The notes under the pieces are model-generated. The model did not search any database, had not been told where the DNA came from, and worked only from the letters and a program-made list of their open reading frames with translations. Below are positions 58,239-64,000 of a stretch of DNA of 64,000 nt, one piece after another. Each line of letters begins with the position of its first letter. Position 1 is the first letter of the stretch. Source of the DNA: Artemisia argyi (lineage: Eukaryota; Streptophyta; Magnoliopsida; Asterales; Asteraceae); contig JARVZY010002400.1 in NCBI GenBank assembly GCA_030686995.1, positions 124,001 to 188,000 on the forward strand. Reading direction: 5' to 3'. Position numbers and translations under genes: made by a program.

Positions 58239-59015
58239 GGGTAACTATGATTCGATTCATTTTGTTGCGTGTGTAATAGTTAAGCCTCGATACAATAAAG
58301 GAAATACGGGGTACGTTATTTGCAAACAAGACAAGTTTGCAAAACTTTGGTTTTAACAAATGTTAGACCATCTTCTCGAGATGTAAAGAAAGTCGCATTT
58401 AAACTACTATATAAGCTTTGTATTTTAGTCAGCTACAAGATCTGTGTTCACATTGTTCTGGTCGTTTTTTTTTCTACCAAATTTCACTACTCGTAACTTG
58501 GCAAGATATGTCATGTAAATCAATAATCACCTAACACGTTCATATGGTAATATTGGTTGTTTACTAGGTCTCTTCCTTCTTATTTTTTTCATGTTGGCAA
58601 TACTAGATGTATTTAGTTGGCCGAAGCTTGTGGGCTTCGGGTCCATTAAGGTTTATATCTATTTGTCCCTATAAATATCTTTACCTACTGGGTTTACAAT
58701 GTTTAATGGTCAACTATTTCATTGCCTTTCCACAAAAAGTTTAAACCAAGAGATCAAATTGCTGTGATTAAGGAGCGAGATATATTTAGAAAGCCAAAAG
58801 TGGATTTGAACTCCAAATACTATAGAGATGCAAAGCAAGGATCATGGCGACAAAGCTAAAGATTCAAGAATGATTTTAGCCTTCTCCTTAAAAGAAACAA
58901 TGTTTTTGCAGTCATCATTGCATTTTATGGTCGTTTTCATCTTTTACTGCTAGAATGTTGCTTTTCAAAATGAGCAGTATGAGTAATCAGGGGACATACA
59001 AATAGGGGGTGAGTT
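58239..59015. other. Spacer without recognisable gene
   Basis: Nothing coding or clearly repetitive is seen in this AT-rich stretch. Confidence 0.5.
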
Positions 59016-59053
59016 ATAAGGACCGGGGTCCAAATTTTAGCCAAACCCCCCCT

Positions 59054-59086
<33 letters not shown>

Positions 59087-59552
59087 ATTTTTATAATTTT
59101 GTTTATATCAAAAAGCTATAAACCTGAAAGTACGGAACAGAAAATATAAAGTTTAATAAGGCAAACGCTTAAAACTGTCAGAAATACGGAGCAAAAACTG
59201 ACAAAAAACTGTGCTGTACTGAAAAAAGTGGGGAACAAATAGGGGACAAGCGGCACTATTTGGGAACAGTGGGGCTTGTCCCCCGGTACCGTTAGTATGA
59301 CCCAAATAGACCTCTCATATATAAAGGGGTACTGTTAACCGGACGGCTGGCCCACCCCCTGTCCCCTTTTGACTTTTCCCACTTTCCCCTATTTTTTCCA
59401 GTACGACACAGTTTTTTGTCAGTTTCTGCTCCGTATTTCTGACAGTTTTAAGCGTTTGACTTATTAAACTTTATATTTTCTGTTCCGCACTTTCAGGTTT
59501 ATATAAACAAAATTATAAAAATAAAAAAAAAATTAAAAAAAAAAAAAAAAAA

Positions 59553-59583
<31 letters not shown>

Positions 59584-59618
59584 CGGCTAACAAAAAAGGG
59601 GACCGTCCGGTTAAAGAC
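59016..59618. mobile_element. Two MITEs of one family, inverted, with long homopolymers
   Basis: The segments 59085-59250 and 59385-59520 are inverted copies. Both contain CTGTCAGAAATACGGAGCA-type sequence and GAACAGAAAATATAAAGTTT on one strand or the other. Outer ends read GACCGGGGTCC (left) and GGACCGTCCGGTTAA (right). An internal TTAACCGGACGG at about 59335 matches the right end. The outer sides carry C7-T30 (left) and A18-G31 (right, 59535-59581). No protein is encoded. This could be two adjacent insertions or one foldback element. Confidence 0.7.
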
Positions 59619-60163
59619 CCCCTATATAAAGAAGAAAATAGGTTTATATAATGTTGAAAAGTAGGCATTGACCTCTTTTTGTTGGTATTGGGTCCGGAGG
59701 CTGGAGGAACCATCCATATAATGTACACAGTTTTATGTTCATGTTCATCATTATAACATATCTATTTGTATGTGAAAATAATTCATAATTTGGTCAACAA
59801 AGCAACATGTTTAGTTGGTAAAAAGCACCCGGTTCTTAAATCAAACATTGAAAACAAAGGATTTTATTACTTATCGGTAGATACTTGTTTTGATCGTTTA
59901 TGGTAAATGAGAATGTTGTTAATAATAGAGAGGTCATATGCACACCACAACAACTGATATGCACACTACAAACATGTATATGTTGTGTTGTATCATGTGC
60001 ATTAATAATGTAATTTTATAGTGTCCAATTGTTTATGATGTTCATATCACCTCCTTTAATAATCATACCTGCATATTTTTAACATATAAATGAAAAATGA
60101 CATGCAACAAGGAAACTTTGTATTAACAAAATGAAAATTTTGGCTATGCATGTGACTTGTATT
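59619..60163. other. Spacer without recognisable gene
   Basis: AT-rich sequence, in which I see no coding frame or structured repeat. Confidence 0.5.
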
Positions 60164-60942
60164 TGTTAGAATTTAATTACCATGACATTCATATAAATAT
60201 AAACTAATCAAAGTAAACACGTATGCGGAATCAATAGATCGAGTATAGCATATAATTATTAACGAAAACATAACTAGGAACGTACCGTTTTGCACGTGAA
60301 CAAATCTTGAATATAATCAACAATAGATCAATGATAAACCCCTTACCGTTTTGTTTATCGATCTCTTGATAATAACTATAGTGAGTTATTACATCATTCT
60401 TGTACACACAAACTAATAACAAATTAAAGTGATTGCAAGAACAAAACACTAGGGATTATCTTTTATAAAAAAAAAATCGACCCAAAACCCTAATGGGTGT
60501 TTGTTCGATCGGCTAGGAAGAAAAGAAGGAAAATAAAAAACTTTAGGTTATTGTGTGTGTACAAAAGATGTGAATGAATAACCCTAAGCCTTGTATATAT
60601 ACTATATGTAACTTGGAGGACAAGTTGGAGTGGGATTGGGATCCCCTTCCCTTTGGCCGATCGGTTAAGGAGTCCAAGAAGGGTTTCCGGATCCTTCTTG
60701 GCTCCTAGTTACATCCTAGTCCTTTTCTTTTCCTTTTTACGATAGTTAGTCCGTACATTTAATAACGAACAACCGTTTAGTCCCTTTAGTGTTTAAATAT
60801 TTACATATATACATAACATTTAATATATATAATTATTATACTTTAATTCTCGTTTGTAATATGTGTAATCCCGAGGTCTCGAGTTTGATACTAGTCATAC
60901 ACATATTAATATTTATACACATACTTTAACAGCTCCCACTTG
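60164..60942 (-). repeat. Copia 3' LTR and polypurine tract
   Basis: On the minus strand the sequence reads CAAGTGGGAGC (purine tract, 60942-60932), then the LTR TGTTAAAGTATGTGTATAAA ... TTCTAACA, from 60931 down to 60164 (768 bp). TG...CA ends and the adjacent purine tract support a 3' LTR. A TATA-like TATATATAC lies near 60595. The 5' LTR is not in the window. Confidence 0.6.
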
Positions 60943-61720
60943 TATATCTATTAATGGTGTAATGACATTGGTTGGCGTCTTGCAACACTCCAATGCCTCT
61001 AGTATGACTCGAGCTAGGTTCCCTGGAAAACCTTTAATGATTCATCATTATAATTATCCTTTTGTTACTAATACTACACTAATAAAGATATGAGATTAAT
61101 CATCCTTTATTAACTTTCCGTTTCTCGTTTCTTACTGATTGAACAAAATTACCAAAACATCTGAACGTATTCCAGATAGATTTTGGGCGTGGCCACGCAA
61201 ACATTTTGTCAACCCTACGAGGGGCCCAGCAGTATTAAACTTCAAAACAAATTCAAATGAACAAATTCTCTCTTGACTACAAGAATAACCCATGAACTTT
61301 GCAACACTTCTGAAAACAATCCTTATGACTACCAGTTACGGTTAGCGGTAAATTGCTTCACAGAAATGCACTACATCCATGACACTTATCTGGTATCTCA
61401 AGTCTGAGGATAACTTTTAAACATGATTCACATAAATATGAGATCATATAGTTGGGATAAGTCCTATATTCAATTTATTGAATATCATGTGAAATTGGTA
61501 TGACTACGCATCAATATACTTTCAAGTATATTCTAACCAATACTCAAATTTGTCTTAGTTTAATGATATTCTCATATCATTAACCGACAATGGACAATTT
61601 AGAATTATAATTTATTTATGGATTTAAACATGCAAATACGGGATATATTATTAAGACAATGATAAATAAACATAAACAATATTTTATTCCATTAAAATAA
61701 TAATTGTACATTACATCCTT
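60943..61720 (-). other. 3' non-coding interior of the same Copia element
   Basis: No gene is visible. The sequence precedes the polypurine tract on the minus strand and is cut near 61720 by a Sirevirus-like LTR. Confidence 0.5.
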
Positions 61721-62065
61721 TAGATCTTTGCTAAGTTTTGTTAACGACAAAGTGTAAACTTCAGTTTTTAGTAAAACATGATTCTAGTTTTAATCTTGTA
61801 TAAACTAGACTTTACATTTCATATTAAACATAAACATTGTTATATTTCCTAATATAGAAAATATAACATGACATCATGGCATGCATCATAAGCACTTATG
61901 GTAAGGTTACTATTCTTGGATGTGACTTTCCATAAAACTTCTTACACACTACTTCTTACACATTATAGAAGGTCTCTTACTCTATCTATTGTGTGTTTGA
62001 CTAGAAGTAACTTGATGTGACATTGCTAGATATAGAAAGATTTCTTGAAGGATTTGACTGTCAGA

Positions 62066-62158
62066 CACTGGCGGAACCCTGGGGTTACAAGGACGGAACC
62101 CTTGTTTGGGTTCCGCTGGATCCGCCAGTGGTCTGGTTTGTTTGGCTATAAATACCAA
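62066..62158 (+). promoter_or_regulatory. LTR cruciform and TATA of the second Sirevirus-like copy
   Basis: CACTGGCGGA (62066-62075) and TCCGCCAGTG (62121-62130) form a perfect 10-bp outer stem. CGGAACCC (62093-62100 area) and GGGTTCCG (62108-62115 area) form the inner stem. TTGGCTATAAATACCAAG follows, a decayed form of the palindromic TATA. Confidence 0.65.
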
Positions 62159-62901
62159 GCCACTTACAAGAAATCTCATATCACTTTTAGATATAGAATA
62201 GATACACTCTCATTTATCTTATCTAACTCAGTAGCAATTCACTTGTGTGATTCTCTTATGTAGAAAGGAAGTTCACAAGTTCATCCGAGAAGTTACAAGT
62301 ATTCAACAAGAAGTTGCAAGACTTGTTAGCTTTGCATTGTGTAAACTCTTATAGTTTATACTTCATGTGTATCTTGTATTGAAGTGATCAGTTAGTATTT
62401 TAGGCCTTAAAATGCATAGTGTAATGGGAGTGGTTGTACCCTTGTAAAAAAACTCGACATCTAGCTTAGTGCCGGAAATAGTGGATTGGCGACGTTAGGT
62501 TGGTTCTACCTTGAACTAGGACCCGGTATTTAGCTTTGTGCCGGATAAAGTGTAAGCGACGATTGTAGAGGTTTCTCCACCCGTGAAAGGAGCTTGTTGA
62601 CTAGTGCTTGAAACTCTCAAGTTGGAAACTTGAGGCGTGGAGTAGGGCAAGGAAAAAGAGTCATTGTAGCCGAACCACGATAAACAATCGTGTTGTGGTT
62701 TGATCGTTTCTTTCTTTATACTTGCACTTTATATATTGTCTTGTAGTTTAGATCTTTGATTAAACGTAAAGTTTCAAAAGATAATTAACTTAAAAAGCGG
62801 TAAACTATTCAACCCCCCTTTTAGTTTTCCACAATTGGCATCAAGAGCCACGTTACTCAAGATCTTTAAAATATATTATATTTTAAAACTTGAATCAATC
62901 C

Positions 62902-63096
62902 ATGGATTTTGAAAATCTCAAAGAAGGGAAATCTATTCAAAACCCACCGCTATTTGAAAAAGAAAATTTCATTGAATGGAAAAGTAAATTTGAAAACTAT
63001 GTGAAATCAATTTATCAAGATCTTTGGCATATTATTTCCATTGGTAAATTTGGCATAGTTTTCAAATTTACTTTTCCATTCAAATTTACTCATTAG
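62902..63096 (+). pseudogene. gag: Sirevirus-like gag N-terminal fragment
   Basis: The ATG at 62902 gives MDFENLKEGKSIQNPPLFEK and then WKSKFENYVKSIYQDLWHII, the same capsid N-terminus as at 20677. It is cut after about 55 residues by rearranged sequence. Confidence 0.8.
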
Positions 63097-63354
63097 GATT
63101 TAACTTGAATGCACCGTAAACAAGTAAAACAAAGAAAGTCAAGTTTGTTAATCCTAGAAGAAAAGTTTAGAAATTGCTAAATCTCAAATAGAAGCTTATG
63201 TTAAAAGGACAAAGGTCATTTTATTATATGCTTTTATATGTTTGACTAACCACCTCGGATTCGTAAGTACTTGAGTTTCCAAGCTTTCCTACAAGTTAAG
63301 ATGTAACGCATTATGTTTATCCTTCTTGGTAGTATCTCTTTGGAGCTTAAAAGG

Positions 63355-64000
63355 TGTGGAAAACTAGAAGGGGGGGGGGGTTGAATAGTTTTCCCCTATT
63401 TTTCGTTTATAAAAAGTTTGTTTCAAAATGTTGATTCGAATTTATTCAATTGTTTGTTTGAAAAACCTTCAATTAGAGTTTAGTATGAAAACAAAATATA
63501 ATCAATATGATCAATTATATATATGAGCTTTTGGATTAGTTTTCCAAACTTAGTTTTATGAATCGAGCTTTGGTTGATCTTTATGTAAATACGTTTTCCT
63601 TTTAAAATCTTAAAACGTTTTGTATCAAATTATCTATCAAGTTAAACTCAATATGAGAAGTGTGAATAATAATCTATTAGACCATATCATATAATTATAC
63701 ACACAATCACAATATTATATTGTAACTATAACACAATTAATCATCATGACAATATAAGCAACTATCAACACATATTTGTAAGCATAGATATAAAGTGATA
63801 AGTGCAAGAATAAATGTAAAGAGATAAGAGAAAGGAAATGCAAACCGGACACAAAGATTTATAGTGGTTCGGCTACAAGGACACCTTCCTTGCCCTACTC
63901 CACTCCCTGAGTCACCTACTCGAGAGTTTTCTTCACTACTCAACAAGCTCCCTTTTGGCGGAGAAAACCTTACACAACTTTTGCTTACACCAATTAACGA
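63355..64000 (-). repeat. Inverted Sirevirus-like LTR, running off the window
   Basis: From TGTGGAAAACTAG at 63355 the sequence is the reverse complement of a Sirevirus-like LTR end. It contains TGGTTCGGCTACAAGGACAC, the motif preceding the LTR 3' part, and GGGAGCTTGTTGAGTAGTG on the minus strand. No PBS lies at its boundary, so it is a 3' LTR or a solo LTR inserted in the fragment 61721-63354. AAAGG (63350-63354) would be the target duplication. Confidence 0.75.

Larger units (their letters stand above)
61721..63354 (+). mobile_element. Truncated Sirevirus-like element (5' LTR and gag pieces)
   Basis: The LTR 61721-62833 lacks the first ~46 bp of the family and has one instead of three 101-bp units. 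It keeps the cruciform (62066-62130), a TATA (62146), GACATCTAGCTTAGTGCCGG and the end TTTTCCACA. The PBS at 62836 is altered (TGGCATCAAGAGCC). A gag start (62902-63096, MDFENLKEGKSIQNPPLFEK) runs into a deletion. The next piece (63120-63354) matches the gag end and downstream sequence of the 20-kb copy. Confidence 0.8.

Overview
The window is plant nuclear DNA: AT-rich, intron-containing genes, tRNA-primed LTR retrotransposons of the Copia and Gypsy superfamilies, and Stowaway-, hAT- and Harbinger-type DNA elements. The gag and extra-ORF proteins resemble retroelement proteins I know from Asteraceae genomes such as Tanacetum, so an Asteraceae species is the best guess. This is recalled similarity, not a database search. 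I saw no rRNA or tRNA gene, CRISPR array or bacterial operon.

Regions. (1) 1-3937: 3' end of a Sirevirus-like Copia element on +, with its 3' LTR. (2) 3938-14838: two damaged copies of a Gypsy (Athila-like) gag element on the minus strand, three copies of its LTR (one a solo LTR with perfect 5-bp target duplication), and an inverted gag fragment. (3) 14839-35489: a nested stack. A Tat-type Gypsy element (minus) is split by a Copia element (minus, 15677-34133, target duplication TCATT on the plus strand). That Copia is split by a Sirevirus-like Copia (plus, 19020-29959, target duplication TTTTT). The innermost element has about 1.6-kb LTRs that look roughly 99% identical. It carries gag remnants and an extra ORF of the putative plant transposon protein family, but no recognisable pol. 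(4) 35490-41460: real genes. There is a tandem pair of two-exon genes of an uncharacterised family (the first truncated), a lone CCT-domain exon, and a four-exon ubiquitin-conjugating (E2) gene whose catalytic cysteine is replaced by serine. (5) 41456-51166: a Stowaway-like MITE split by a 9.5-kb Tekay/Del-like Gypsy element with about 2.5-kb LTRs and eroded pol, followed by an inverted fragment of the E2 gene. (6) 51513-58235: AT-rich spacer, a seven-exon secreted leucine-rich-repeat gene (minus) with a hAT-like MITE in one intron, and a 1.9-kb Harbinger element with a broken ORF1. (7) 58236-64000: foldback MITEs with long homopolymers, a Copia 3' LTR, and two further Sirevirus-like fragments in opposite orientations.

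The most interesting signals are these. Three LTR families each carry strong palindromes in the promoter region: arrays of TGACG-S-CGTCA; a CGGAACCC/GGGTTCCG cruciform beside a palindromic TATA box; and a palindrome centred on TGACTCA. Several elements have nearly identical LTRs but no working pol, which suggests they were mobilised in trans. A 3' non-coding module is shared by two Copia families with unrelated LTRs. A perfect 81-bp inverted repeat lies in a retroelement leader. Among the genes, the E2 has Ser in place of the active-site Cys and a duplicated splice acceptor.
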